DNA of 64,000 nucleotides from positions 1 to 64,000 of the forward strand of contig NZ_LAKD02000119.1 in the NCBI RefSeq assembly GCF_000968685.2, read 5' to 3'. The position numbers and the translations under genes were made by a program. Each line of letters starts with the position of its first letter. Positions within the stretch are counted from its first letter, which is position 1. The notes below the pieces were generated by a model. The model was not told the origin of the DNA. It saw only the letters and a list, made by a program, of their open reading frames with translations, and ran no database searches. Shown here piece after piece: positions 8,593-17,388 of the stretch. Origin of the DNA: Streptomyces antioxidans (GTDB taxonomy: Bacteria > Actinomycetota > Actinomycetes > Streptomycetales > Streptomycetaceae).

Positions 8593-11457
8593 GTGCGATT
8601 TACGGTGTTAGGCCCGGTCAGGGCGTGGCGCGAGGGCGCCGAACTGGAGCTGGGCCCGCCCAAACAGCGGGCGCTGCTGGCGCTGTTGCTGGTGCGGGCG
8701 GGGCAGCCGGTGGCGCTCAGCGAGATCGTCGACGTCCTCTGGCCACGGGATCCGCCGAGCACCGCGGTCAATGTGGTGCACCGCCATGTGGGCTCGGTGC
8801 GCCGGCTGCTGGAACCGGGCCTGGCGGCGCGGGCGGAGGGCAGCAGGCTGGTGCGCAGCTCCGGCGGCTACCGGCTGAACGCCGACGCGGACGCGCTGGA
8901 CCTGCTGCGCTTCCGGGAGTTGGGCGAATCGGCGCGGCGCGCCACCGCCGAGGGAGAGCCGGAGCGGGGGGCCGGGCTCTTCGCCCGGGCGCTCACCCTG
9001 TGGCAGGGGCCGACCGCCACCGGAGTCCCCTCCGACCTCCAGACCCACCCCGTCTTCTCGGGCGTGGACCGGGAACTCCTGGCCGTCGCCAAGGAGGCCG
9101 CCGCCGCGGCACTGGCCTCCGTGGTTCCGGAGCAGCTGCCCACCGTGCTCCAGCAGTTCGCCGCCCACCACCCACTGGACGAGACCCTGCAGGCCCAGCT
9201 GATACGGGTGCTCGCCGCCACCGGACGGCGGGCCGAGGCCCTGGAGGTCTTCTCCGCGGCGCGGAACCTGCTGGCGGACCAGCTCGGAGTGGCACCCGGC
9301 CCGGAACTGCGCGCCGCACACCGCGAGGTGGTGCCCCGGTCCACCCCGGCCCCCGCCGAGCCGGTCCAGCCGCCCCTTCCGGCGACTCCGCCCGCCCCGG
9401 CGGTCCGCCCGGCGCAACTCCCGCCCGATCTGGCCGCGTTCAGCGGGCGCCACGGCGAACTCGCCGGTATCCAGGCCCTGCTGCCCGAGGGCTCCGGGAT
9501 CGCCTCCCCGGCCCCGCTGGTGATCAGCGCGATCGACGGAATGGCCGGGGTCGGCAAGACGGCGCTGGCCGTGCACTGGGCGCACCGGATCGCCCACCGC
9601 TTCCCGGACGGACAGCTCTACGCCAATCTCCGCGGCTTCGATCCGACCGGTTCGATGATGTCGCCCAACGAGGCGCTGCGCGGATTCCTCCACGCGCTGG
9701 GGATCCCGCCGAGCCGGGTGCCCACGGGTCTTGACGCCAAGACCGCGCTGTACCGCAGTCTGTTGGCGGGGCGGCGGACGCTGGTCCTGCTGGACAATGT
9801 GGTGGACTCCCAGCACGTACGGCCGCTGCTGCCCGGCTCCCCCGGCTGTCTGACCATCGTCACCAGCCGCAATCAGCTGCACGGTCTGATCGCGGGCGAG
9901 GGGGCCCATCCTCTTACTCTGGGGCCGCTGTCCCCGGCCGAGTCCCATGAGGCGCTTGTCCGGCGGCTGGGCACGGACCGGGTCGCCGCGGAGCCGCGGG
10001 CCGTGGCGGCCATCGTCCGGCTCTGCGGGCGGCTGCCGCTCGCGCTGGCGGTGGTGGCCGCCCGCGCCGCGACCCGCCCTTCCTTTCCCCTTTCTTCTAT
10101 AGCGGCGGAGTTGCGCGAGGGCCAGGGCAACCTCGACGCGTTCGCGGGCGCCGATCCGAGCACCGACGCGCGGAGCGTCTTCTCCTGGTCCTACCGGGCG
10201 CTGGAGCCGGAGGCCGCCCGGCTGTTCCGGCTGCTCGCCCTGCATCCCGGGCCCGAGGTCTCCGCGGCGGCCGCAGCGAGCCTGGCCGGGCTGCCGCTGC
10301 GGGTCACCCGGGCGCTGCTGGCCGCGCTCACCCGGGCCCATCTGCTGGTGGAGCAGGACCCGGGCCGCTACACCTTTCACGATCTGCTGCGGGCGTACGC
10401 CATGGAGCTGGTCCAGGACCAGGAGGCGGACGAGGTCCGCCGGGACGCCCGGCACCGGATGTTCGACCACTATCTGCACACCGCGCGCACCGCCGCCACG
10501 CGGCTCGCCCCGCACCGGACCGAACCGCTGCCCCTCTCCCCGGCCCGGCCCGACGCGGCGCCCGAGCACCTGGGCGGCCAGGAGCACGCCGAGACATGGC
10601 TCTCGGTCGAGCGCCGCGTACTGCTGTCGGTCGTCGAGCAGGCGCGGGACCACGGCTTCCCGGCCCACGCCTGGCAGTTGGCCGTGACGCTGGAGCGCTT
10701 CCTGGACCGGCGCGGCCACTGGCAGGAGCAGACCGCCATCCAGCGCACCGCGCTGGGGGCGGCCCGGGCCGTGTCCGACCCGCTCGGCCGGGCGCACAGC
10801 CACCGCACCCTGGGCTTCGCCGAGGGACGGCTCGGCCGGTACGAGGAGGCGTACGGCCATCTGGAGCGTGCGCTCGAGCTGTTCACCGAGCTCGGCGAGC
10901 GGGCCGGGACCGCCTATACCCTGCGCATTCTGGCCTTCCTGGCCAACTGTCAGAGCCGGTACCAGGAGGCACTGGACCACTACCGGCCGGCGCTCGGCCA
11001 CTATGTCGCCCTGGACCACACCAGCGGACGGGCCAGCGTGCTCAATGAGATCGGCTGGACCCACATCCTGCTCGAGGAGTACGAGCACGCCCTGGCCCGT
11101 TGCCGGGAGGCCGTCGAACTGCACCGGCGGATCGGTGACGCGTCCGGCGAGGCCGCCGCGCTGGACAGCCTGGGGTACGCGTACCACCACCTCGGACGGT
11201 ATGAGCAGGCCCTCGCCTCCTACGGCCGGGCGCTCGCCATCTACCGCGAGATCAGCGACCGGTACCTGGAGGCCGACACCCTGCACCACCAGGGGGACGC
11301 CCGGTTGGCCCAGGGCGATGTGGCCACCGCCCTCACCGACTGGCGGCGGGCTCTGGAAATCCTCCAGGAGCTGAACCACCCCGATGCCCGGGTCCTCGAC
11401 GGCAAACTGGGGCAGTACCGGCAGTCGCCGCATCCGGCCTCGGCTCTGAGTGGATGA
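8593..11457 (+). CDS. SARP/AfsR-family regulator with NB-ARC and TPR domains
   Basis: A 954-residue cytoplasmic activator of the AfsR type. Residues 1-90 are an OmpR-like winged helix (MRFTVLGPVRAWREG, GPPKQRALLALLL) and about 98-245 the bacterial transcriptional activation domain. Residues about 265-560 form an NB-ARC ATPase with Walker A GMAGVGKTA near residue 318, a Walker B-like LVLLDNV and SRNQLHGL. The C-terminal third (about 690-930) is TPR repeats (RYEEAYGHLERALELF, RYQEALDHYRPALGHY, EYEHALARCREAVELH, RYEQALASYGRALAIY). AfsR-type proteins control secondary metabolism and development. No biosynthetic cluster lies beside it, so it may act in trans. The GTG start lacks a ribosome site, consistent with a leaderless message. 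Confidence 0.93.
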   Translation: MRFTVLGPVRAWREGAELELGPPKQRALLALLLVRAGQPVALSEIVDVLWPRDPPSTAVNVVHRHVGSVRRLLEPGLAARAEGSRLVRSSGGYRLNADADALDLLRFRELGESARRATAEGEPERGAGLFARALTLWQGPTATGVPSDLQTHPVFSGVDRELLAVAKEAAAAALASVVPEQLPTVLQQFAAHHPLDETLQAQLIRVLAATGRRAEALEVFSAARNLLADQLGVAPGPELRAAHREVVPRSTPAPAEPVQPPLPATPPAPAVRPAQLPPDLAAFSGRHGELAGIQALLPEGSGIASPAPLVISAIDGMAGVGKTALAVHWAHRIAHRFPDGQLYANLRGFDPTGSMMSPNEALRGFLHALGIPPSRVPTGLDAKTALYRSLLAGRRTLVLLDNVVDSQHVRPLLPGSPGCLTIVTSRNQLHGLIAGEGAHPLTLGPLSPAESHEALVRRLGTDRVAAEPRAVAAIVRLCGRLPLALAVVAARAATRPSFPLSSIAAELREGQGNLDAFAGADPSTDARSVFSWSYRALEPEAARLFRLLALHPGPEVSAAAAASLAGLPLRVTRALLAALTRAHLLVEQDPGRYTFHDLLRAYAMELVQDQEADEVRRDARHRMFDHYLHTARTAATRLAPHRTEPLPLSPARPDAAPEHLGGQEHAETWLSVERRVLLSVVEQARDHGFPAHAWQLAVTLERFLDRRGHWQEQTAIQRTALGAARAVSDPLGRAHSHRTLGFAEGRLGRYEEAYGHLERALELFTELGERAGTAYTLRILAFLANCQSRYQEALDHYRPALGHYVALDHTSGRASVLNEIGWTHILLEEYEHALARCREAVELHRRIGDASGEAAALDSLGYAYHHLGRYEQALASYGRALAIYREISDRYLEADTLHHQGDARLAQGDVATALTDWRRALEILQELNHPDARVLDGKLGQYRQSPHPASALSG

Positions 11458-11768
11458 CGGGGCCTGGCGGGCGTGGTCTTCCGCGCTGTCGCGTTCACGG
11501 CGGGGCGCCTCCGGGTCGTCGGGACGGTGCGCGGCCGGGCCGCTGGAGCGCGGCCGTGCACCGGGTTCTCCCTGCCGTACGTACGGGCCCGGCACGTTGC
11601 TCAACCGGAGGGGAAAAAACTTCCTGAAGCGCCCTCGGGCGGGCGGGCGCGGAGGGTACCAGCAGGTAATGATCTCTGTCCCGGCTTTATTCACTAGTGA
11701 TGAGGTCTCCACGACCGAGCCACACGAGGTACTAGCGTCCGGTGTCACTCCGAACCAAGGAGGGCGCT
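11458..11768. other. Intergenic region upstream of the DUF4142 operon
   Basis: About 310 bases without a credible gene. It holds a 12-base palindrome CCGTACGTACGG at 11575-11586, an A-rich run near 11615 (GGGGAAAAAACTTCC), and AAGGAGG at 11758-11764 serving the next gene. The promoter of the DUF4142-DUF1996-sigma set is presumably here (TACTAG near 11731 is a possible -10), but I cannot fix it. Confidence 0.4.
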
Positions 11769-12410
11769 GTGCCATCAGCAAACCTCACCAGATCCATCGC
11801 CTCCAGCCGTACCATCGGCACCGGACTCATCATCGGGGCGCTCGCCGTCACCCTGGCGGCGATCCTGATTCCGGTGTCGTTGTTCGGTGAGAGCAGCGTG
11901 GCCCAGCCGCGCAATGGCGTCACGGACGACGGCGGTGGGACGGTCAGCACCCAGTACGGGCCGCTCACGGCCACTGACCGGGACTTCGTCCGCAAAGTCA
12001 GGCTCGCCGGTACGTGGGAGCTGCCCGCCGGGCGTCTCGCCCAGGAGCGTGACAGCCGGGACGCGGTGAAGACCGCCGGTGAGCATCTCATCGAGGGACA
12101 CACCGAGCTCAACCGCCGGGCCGAGGAGATCGGCCGGGCGCTCGGGATCCAGTTGCCCAACCAGCCCAACGCACAGCAGCAGGGCTGGCTCGACGAGATG
12201 ACCAGCGCGGGCAGCAGCGCGGAGTTTGAGCGGGTGTTCGCAAACCGGTTGCGCGCCGCTCACGGCAAGGTGTTCAGCCTTGTGGCACAAGTGCGAGCCG
12301 AGAGCCGCAACTCCATGGTCAGATCTCTTGCCACCAGGGCCAATGCCATCGTTCTCGACCACATCACGGTCCTCGAGGACACCGGGCTTGTCGACTTCGA
12401 CGCCCTCTAA
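11769..12410 (+). CDS. DUF4142 domain protein, membrane-anchored or secreted
   Basis: A 213-residue protein with an N-terminal hydrophobic segment (residues about 18-40, GLIIGALAVTLAAILIPVSLF) and a DUF4142 four-helix bundle behind it (TATDRDFVRKVRLAGTWELPAG, AEHLIEGHTELN, FERVFANRLRAAHGKVFSL). Such bundles are ferritin-like in shape and extracytoplasmic; their biochemical role is not established. The GTG at 11769 is picked because AAGGAGG lies five bases before it. First of three closely spaced genes; the DUF1996 start follows 20 bases later. Confidence 0.88.
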   Translation: MPSANLTRSIASSRTIGTGLIIGALAVTLAAILIPVSLFGESSVAQPRNGVTDDGGGTVSTQYGPLTATDRDFVRKVRLAGTWELPAGRLAQERDSRDAVKTAGEHLIEGHTELNRRAEEIGRALGIQLPNQPNAQQQGWLDEMTSAGSSAEFERVFANRLRAAHGKVFSLVAQVRAESRNSMVRSLATRANAIVLDHITVLEDTGLVDFDAL

Positions 12411-12430
12411 CGACTAAGTGAAGTGATCTC

Positions 12431-13894
12431 ATGAGGCAACAGACCCACAAACGCGGGCGGTTCACGAACAAGACCGTCGCCATCGTCGCCGCACTGGCGC
12501 TCGGCGGCGGCGGGGCCGCGATCATCGCCGCCAACGCGTCCGCCCACGGCGACAAGAGCGGCTCGGACCAGAACCACGCCGTGGCCGCGAAGGCGGGGAC
12601 GATCCAGTGCCCCGACGTGGGGCAGCAGCTGAATGACGTGCCGTCGAAGGCCAGGCCCGAGGTCGACAAGAGCCTGGCCGAGCTGGACAACCAGGTGGCC
12701 GGGGCGTACCAGCGGATGAACCAGCGGCAGGGTTCGAACGACGCGGTGCTCTCCAAGCTCAACGACGACCGCTCGCGGACGCTGAACAACATCGGCTCGG
12801 CCATGGGCGGCGACGGCTCCCAGCTCCAGGGCATGGCCGACTGCAAGTGGCAGGAGGTCGCCGATCAGGGCGGCGACCAACAAGGCGGTCAGCAGCAGGG
12901 CGGCGACCAACAAGGCGATCAGCAAGGCGGCGACCAACAGGGCGGTGACCAGCAGGGCGGCGAGGGCGCCAATGAGGTGCCCGGCAACGCCGGCGGCCAG
13001 GCGGGCAACGGCCCGTCGCAGGACGACTTCGTCGACATCACCACGGTGCAGCCGAACGTCCAGCAGCCGCCGGAGGCCCAGGAGAACGGCTCCACCGGCA
13101 CCTTCGCCTCGGAATGCGGAGTCGGCGACCCCGAGCTGCGCAACAGTGACAATGTCATCGTCGCGCCCGGCGTCGGCAACGGCGCCCACCACACCCACGA
13201 CTACGCGGGCAACGACAGCAACGACGCCTTCGCCAACAACGAGACCTTCGAGCAGGGCGGCACCTCCTGCGAGAACCAGGACGACAAGTCGACCTACTAC
13301 TGGCCCGTGGTCCGCGCCCAGGACGGCAAGGACGAGGCGGACGCCAATGACCTCGGCGGCGGCCAGGAGGGCAACGTCGGGACGATCCTGACCCCCAAGA
13401 GCTCCAAGATCGAGTTCAAGGGCAACGCCCAGAGCAAGGTCACGGCGATGCCGAAGTTCCTGCGCATCATCACCGGTGACGCCAAGGCGTTCACCAACGG
13501 CGACAAGAACGCCAACGCCTCCTGGAGCTGCACCGGCTTCGAGGACCGTCAGCTGACCGACAAGTACCCGCTCTGCCCCGAGGGCAGCTCGGTCACCCGG
13601 ACCTTCGACTTCCAGAGCTGCTGGGACGGCCAGAACATCGACAGCGCCAACCACCGTGACCACGTGGCCTTCGCGAACGAGGACGGCTCCTGCCCCGAAG
13701 GCTTCCAGGCCATCCCCCAGCTGGTGAACACCATCACCTACGACGTACCGGCCAACACCCCGTTCGCCGTGGACGGCTTCCCCGAGCAGTTGCACAAGCC
13801 CATCACGGACCACGACGACTTCATCAACGTGATGTCGGAGGACCTGATGAACGAGGCGGTGGACTGCATCAACAGCGGCAAACAGTGCGGCTGA
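12431..13894 (+). CDS. Secreted DUF1996 protein with Gln/Gly repeat linker
   Basis: A 487-residue exported protein. The signal peptide has a basic start (MRQQTHKRGRFTNKT), a hydrophobic core and a cut near ANASAHG. Residues about 40-140 are a helical Lys/Gln-rich part. Residues about 146-178 are a low-complexity linker of GGDQQ units. The DUF1996 domain follows (about 200-480) with its His and Cys landmarks (ECGVGDPELRNSDN, GAHHTHDYAGN, FQSCWDGQNID). DUF1996 also occurs in fungal secreted proteins; function unknown. The linker DNA is itself a 15-base repeat and may vary in copy number between strains. Confidence 0.9.
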   Translation: MRQQTHKRGRFTNKTVAIVAALALGGGGAAIIAANASAHGDKSGSDQNHAVAAKAGTIQCPDVGQQLNDVPSKARPEVDKSLAELDNQVAGAYQRMNQRQGSNDAVLSKLNDDRSRTLNNIGSAMGGDGSQLQGMADCKWQEVADQGGDQQGGQQQGGDQQGDQQGGDQQGGDQQGGEGANEVPGNAGGQAGNGPSQDDFVDITTVQPNVQQPPEAQENGSTGTFASECGVGDPELRNSDNVIVAPGVGNGAHHTHDYAGNDSNDAFANNETFEQGGTSCENQDDKSTYYWPVVRAQDGKDEADANDLGGGQEGNVGTILTPKSSKIEFKGNAQSKVTAMPKFLRIITGDAKAFTNGDKNANASWSCTGFEDRQLTDKYPLCPEGSSVTRTFDFQSCWDGQNIDSANHRDHVAFANEDGSCPEGFQAIPQLVNTITYDVPANTPFAVDGFPEQLHKPITDHDDFINVMSEDLMNEAVDCINSGKQCG

Positions 13895-14829
13895 TGGACC
13901 ACGCCCACCAGGCGCGCGTCAGCCGGAAGGCCGGCGCGCGCCGCGCCGTCAGCGGGCACTTACACCAGGCCGTGGACGACGACGCGGCCGCCGACCCTCC
14001 GGCGGCGGAGCACCCGGACACCGAGGGGTTCCCGGGACCGGCACACACCGACCGACCGGTCCGCTCCCCCTCGGACCGGGAGCTCACCAGGCAGTTGGCG
14101 GAGGGCTACCGGTCGGGCAGCGGCAGTCCGGCCGCGGCCGACCTGCTCTACCGCCGCCACCACGCGGCGACCCTTCGCTACGCCCGCACCTGCGGCCGTG
14201 ACCCCCATGACGCCGAGGACCTGACCTCCGAGGCGTTCTTCCGCACCTTCCAGGCCGTTCGCGCCGGGGGCGGTCCGCGGGGTCCCTGGCGGCCGTATCT
14301 GTTCACCGTGGTGCGCCATGCGGCGGTGGAGTGGAGCGCCGCGGAGCGCCGGGTGCTGCTCACGGCCGACTTCGAGTCCTGGCGACGGCACCCGTCCGCG
14401 GCCGACCCCCAGCAGTATCTGGTGGCCCGGGAGGACCGCCGGTTGCTCATCCGCAGCTTCCGGGGGCTTCCCGAGCGCTGGCAGCTCGTGCTGTGGCTGA
14501 CCCTCGTCGAGGAGGAGCCCCCGCACCGGGTGGCCATGTTCCTGGGCATCTCCCGCAGCGGGGTGACCTCGCTGGCCTTCCGGGCCCGGGAGGGGCTGCG
14601 GGAGTCGTATCTGCGGGCCCATCTGGAGTCGGCGCGCGACGACCGGTGCCGCCACCACAGCGGCCGGATCGGCGCCTCGGTGCGGCGCGGCGGGGTGCGC
14701 GGCCGGGCGCTCGCGCGCCATCTCGCCGCATGCGGCTTCTGCTCCCACGCCTACCGCGAACTGCTCGGCCTGAACGCCGCGATGCCCACGGCACCGCGTA
14801 CGGCTGCGGCCGCCGCGGCGAGGGGCTGA
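13894..14829 (+). CDS. Sigma-70-like ECF factor with C-terminal zinc-finger-like tail
   Basis: A 311-residue protein. A Pro/Ala-rich N-terminus (about 1-60) is followed by sigma region 2 (LYRRHHAATLRYARTCGRD, DAEDLTSEAFFRTFQAV) and region 4 (LPERWQLVLWLTLVEEEPPHRVAMFLGISRSGVTSLAFRA, abbreviated here in two overlapping parts). The C-terminal 60 residues contain HLAACGFC, an H-x3-C-x2-C pattern like the zinc site of ZAS anti-sigma factors, plus an upstream CRHH. A sigma factor and a ZAS-like module may thus be joined in one chain. The ATG at 13894 overlaps the DUF1996 stop (TGATG), so the two are coupled. A strong hairpin terminator follows. Confidence 0.82.
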   Translation: MDHAHQARVSRKAGARRAVSGHLHQAVDDDAAADPPAAEHPDTEGFPGPAHTDRPVRSPSDRELTRQLAEGYRSGSGSPAAADLLYRRHHAATLRYARTCGRDPHDAEDLTSEAFFRTFQAVRAGGGPRGPWRPYLFTVVRHAAVEWSAAERRVLLTADFESWRRHPSAADPQQYLVAREDRRLLIRSFRGLPERWQLVLWLTLVEEEPPHRVAMFLGISRSGVTSLAFRAREGLRESYLRAHLESARDDRCRHHSGRIGASVRRGGVRGRALARHLAACGFCSHAYRELLGLNAAMPTAPRTAAAAAARG

Positions 14830-14883
14830 ACCACGCCGCTTCGGCGGTCCCGGCGGGCGACCGCAGCCGCCGGGGGCAGCGAA

Positions 14884-14915
14884 AACCGCCGACCGCATGA
14901 GCGCGGTCGGCGGTT
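14884..14915. terminator. Bidirectional hairpin terminator
   Basis: Perfect 13-base stem (AACCGCCGACCGC / GCGGTCGGCGGTT) with a 6-base loop between the convergent sigma and PucR-type genes. The left arm is preceded by AAAA, giving a U-run on the minus strand. Confidence 0.85.
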
Positions 14916-14971
14916 CGCCTTCTGCTGGCGAGGGCCGGTGGAGTCTGCCGGACTCCTGGTCAGAGCCCTGG

Positions 14972-16141
14972 TCAGAGTCCGTTGACGCGCGCCTCCCTGG
15001 CGATGCCCAGCGGCCGGACGCCGGGGGGCGCGCCGGTACGGGTCCGGCGGCTCACCCGGGACGCATGGCGCCGTATCCGGTCCATCTGCGCCATCAGCCT
15101 GCGGCCGCGCAGCGCCATCTCCAGCTCGAAGCGTATTCGGGGGTCCCGGAGGCCGGGCCCGAAGAGCTTCTCGATCTGGCGCAGCCGGTAGCGCACGGTC
15201 TGCGGATGCACCTTGAGGGCCTTGGCCGCCTCGGGCGCGCCACCGCCCTCCAGCCAGGCCAGCAGCGTCATCTGCAGGCGCTCGCTCTGCCGCGGGGTCA
15301 GCCCGACCAGCGGCTTGAGCCACCGGGCTGCCAGCGCCCGGACCAGCGACTCGTCCTGCAGGAGCAGCAGCATCGACAGATGGTCGTCGACGAAGAGCAC
15401 CCGGGCCTCGGGGCCGGAGCGGACGGGCGCCAGGGTCAGCAGCCGCCGGGCCCAGCGCACCGAGGAGGACGCGTCGTTGAGCGGCACCACATGGCCCACC
15501 GCCGCGGTACGGCCGCGCAGCGCGGTCTCCAGCGCGGCCCGGGTGCCGGGCTCGGCCGGGGCGGCCTCCCGCTCCGGGTCCTTCTCGCCCTCCTGGGCGG
15601 CGGCGGTGCCGGGGTCCGCGGTGGGTCCCGGGTCCGCGTCCGGGTCGGGGATCAGCAGGCACAGCTCGTCGCCGACCGCGCCGATGAGGGTGTCTCCCAG
15701 CACGGCGGCCAGCTGCGGAGCCTCGCCCGGGGTGGGCAGGGCGATGGCCTGCACCGTCTCGGGAAGCGGCCAGCGGGCGGCCCGGGAGAGCTCCACCAGG
15801 GTGCGCTCGGAGACCGCCACTTCGCCGATGAGGGCGTCGAACAGATCGCGCCGGGCCCGCTCGGGCGGCACTTCGGCCAGCGCCTCCTCACCGGAGGCGG
15901 CGGTCTGCTCGACCGCGCCGTCCTCGCCCGCCCTGCGGTGGCCGAGTGCGGCCAGGAGAGCCTGCTCGACTCCCCATCGGACCTTGTCTCGCTCAGAGTC
16001 CTCCAGGAGCTCGGCGAATCCCGGAATTCTGTGCCGGAGGTTGTCGACCACCTCATCGGCCACGGACGGGAGTTCATTGCGCAGCACCCGGGTCCACTCG
16101 CCACGGGGGCGGGACCAGCTGCGGTTCACGAGTTCGCCCAT
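14972..16141 (-). CDS. PucR/CdaR-family transcriptional regulator
   Basis: A 389-residue regulator ending in the PucR-type helix-turn-helix (APEAAKALKVHPQTVRYRL, RQIEKLFGPGLRDPRIRFEL). The middle part resembles the GGDEF-like region of this family, and an acidic Pro-rich insertion lies near residues 185-215. The ATG at 16141 is chosen over the adjacent in-frame ATG at 16144 because GAGG then has a five-base spacing. The frame stays open further upstream, but codon use and similarity stop here. It is divergent from the cytochrome/NuoF-like module and is its probable regulator. Confidence 0.85.
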   Translation of the reverse strand: MGELVNRSWSRPRGEWTRVLRNELPSVADEVVDNLRHRIPGFAELLEDSERDKVRWGVEQALLAALGHRRAGEDGAVEQTAASGEEALAEVPPERARRDLFDALIGEVAVSERTLVELSRAARWPLPETVQAIALPTPGEAPQLAAVLGDTLIGAVGDELCLLIPDPDADPGPTADPGTAAAQEGEKDPEREAAPAEPGTRAALETALRGRTAAVGHVVPLNDASSSVRWARRLLTLAPVRSGPEARVLFVDDHLSMLLLLQDESLVRALAARWLKPLVGLTPRQSERLQMTLLAWLEGGGAPEAAKALKVHPQTVRYRLRQIEKLFGPGLRDPRIRFELEMALRGRRLMAQMDRIRRHASRVSRRTRTGAPPGVRPLGIAREARVNGL

Positions 16142-16488
16142 CATTACCTCGTTCTTGCCGGGGGGAGACCTGGCCGTTGGGGGGTCGGTCAGGTCCGTGG
16201 AGGTTGCCTCCGTCACCGGTTTCGTCCAGTACCGGTCAGGGAGTCGAGGGTCCTCCGCTACGTCATAGAGGACCCCGCCCCCTCCCGGTCCCGGTACTTT
16301 GCCGGTTCTTTGCCATTGAGACGACAGTCGATCAGCCGGGGACGGTGCGGGCATGGTTCGTCCACTAGAAGTTGTCACGTTACGACAAATCTTATGGAGA
16401 TCAGGTGTACTTCCGAGAAGCTGGCGCCCCCAAGACGACTTTGACGTATCTCGTCACCCGCGCGAATCCGCGCGATCGGGAGGCTCCA
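16142..16488. promoter_or_regulatory. Divergent promoter region with inverted repeat
   Basis: About 350 bases between the PucR-type gene and the cytochrome gene, with no credible coding frame. TTGTCACGTTACGACAA at 16372-16388 has perfect 5-base arms (TTGTC/GACAA) and lies 100 bases before the cytochrome start. GGGAGG at about 16480 is the ribosome site of that gene. The repeat is a plausible operator for the PucR-type protein or another regulator. Confidence 0.5.
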
Positions 16489-17388
16489 ATGTCCATGTCC
16501 CAAACGCCGCTCCCCTCCTCGCAGGGGCGTCACGGGGGACGCCGGGCTCGTGGCGGACGACGAGCCGCTCGCCGGACTCAGCAGCATGATCCATCCGGGC
16601 TGGGATGGCCACGCCATGTCCGGATCTATGCCATCGTCGGCTCCATCGCACTGTCCCTGTACGTGACATGGAGCGCCGGCGCGTTCTCGCAGATGTTCGC
16701 GTTCCTCGACTTCGGCGCGGGTGTGCTCGCGCTGGTCTGTCTCACCTCGGCGGTGCTGTGGGGGCTCGCCGCGACCGACCAGCTGATCCTGCACACCAAA
16801 CAGCGGCTGCTGGCCCAGGCCATCCACCGGGCGGCCGCGGTCGCCGGACTGCTCTTCCTGGCCGTTCACATCTGGGTCAAGGTCGCGGAGAGCCACACCA
16901 ACACCGCGTCCATCGCGATACCGTTCGCTGACGCAAATCAGCCGGTGCTGATCGGGCTCGGCACCATCGCCGGCTATCTCTTCGTGATCGCCGCGGTGAC
17001 CGGCGCCGCCCGCAGCTCATTCGCCTCCAGGGGCAACTCCCGCTGGCGGTACCGCTGGTGGCGGGCGCTGCACGTGGGCGCCTACCCCGCGTGGTGCGCC
17101 GCGCTGATCCACGGTCTGAAGGCGGGACGCGCCGCCAAGACCTGGGCGACCTACGGCTATATCGCGGCGCTCGCCGGTGTGGCCATCGCGCTGTGGCTGC
17201 GGCTGGTCCAGCGGCGGCGCCAGGACACCGACCGGGCCGACGGCATCGAGGTCAGAAACCCTCCCGCCCGCAGCATGCAGGAGCGCAGAACCCGGCAGCC
17301 AGGTCCCACGGTGCCGCGCCCCCGTTCGGCCGAGCCCGGCCGGTATGACAGCCAGCCGCTCGGTGCCTCTCGCGGGTGGGACCGGTGA
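16489..17388 (+). CDS. Predicted diheme membrane cytochrome (ferric-reductase-like)
   Basis: A 299-residue membrane protein with about six hydrophobic segments between residues 40 and 245 and basic cytoplasmic-looking ends. Two pairs of in-membrane histidines, His113-x13-His127 and His195-x12-His208, match the spacing that holds two b hemes in ferric-reductase-like and NADPH-oxidase-like membrane domains. No FAD/NAD domain is fused; that function probably belongs to the next gene. The ATG at 16489 follows GGGAGG at seven bases. The stop overlaps the next GTG by four bases, so the two proteins are made together. Confidence 0.78.
   Translation: MSMSQTPLPSSQGRHGGRRARGGRRAARRTQQHDPSGLGWPRHVRIYAIVGSIALSLYVTWSAGAFSQMFAFLDFGAGVLALVCLTSAVLWGLAATDQLILHTKQRLLAQAIHRAAAVAGLLFLAVHIWVKVAESHTNTASIAIPFADANQPVLIGLGTIAGYLFVIAAVTGAARSSFASRGNSRWRYRWWRALHVGAYPAWCAALIHGLKAGRAAKTWATYGYIAALAGVAIALWLRLVQRRRQDTDRADGIEVRNPPARSMQERRTRQPGPTVPRPRSAEPGRYDSQPLGASRGWDR

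Noticed and set aside
8608..11781. A 1057-codon minus-strand open frame opposite the SARP gene
   Set aside because: The plus strand encodes a complete SARP-NB-ARC-TPR protein; the antisense chain has no domain and biased composition.
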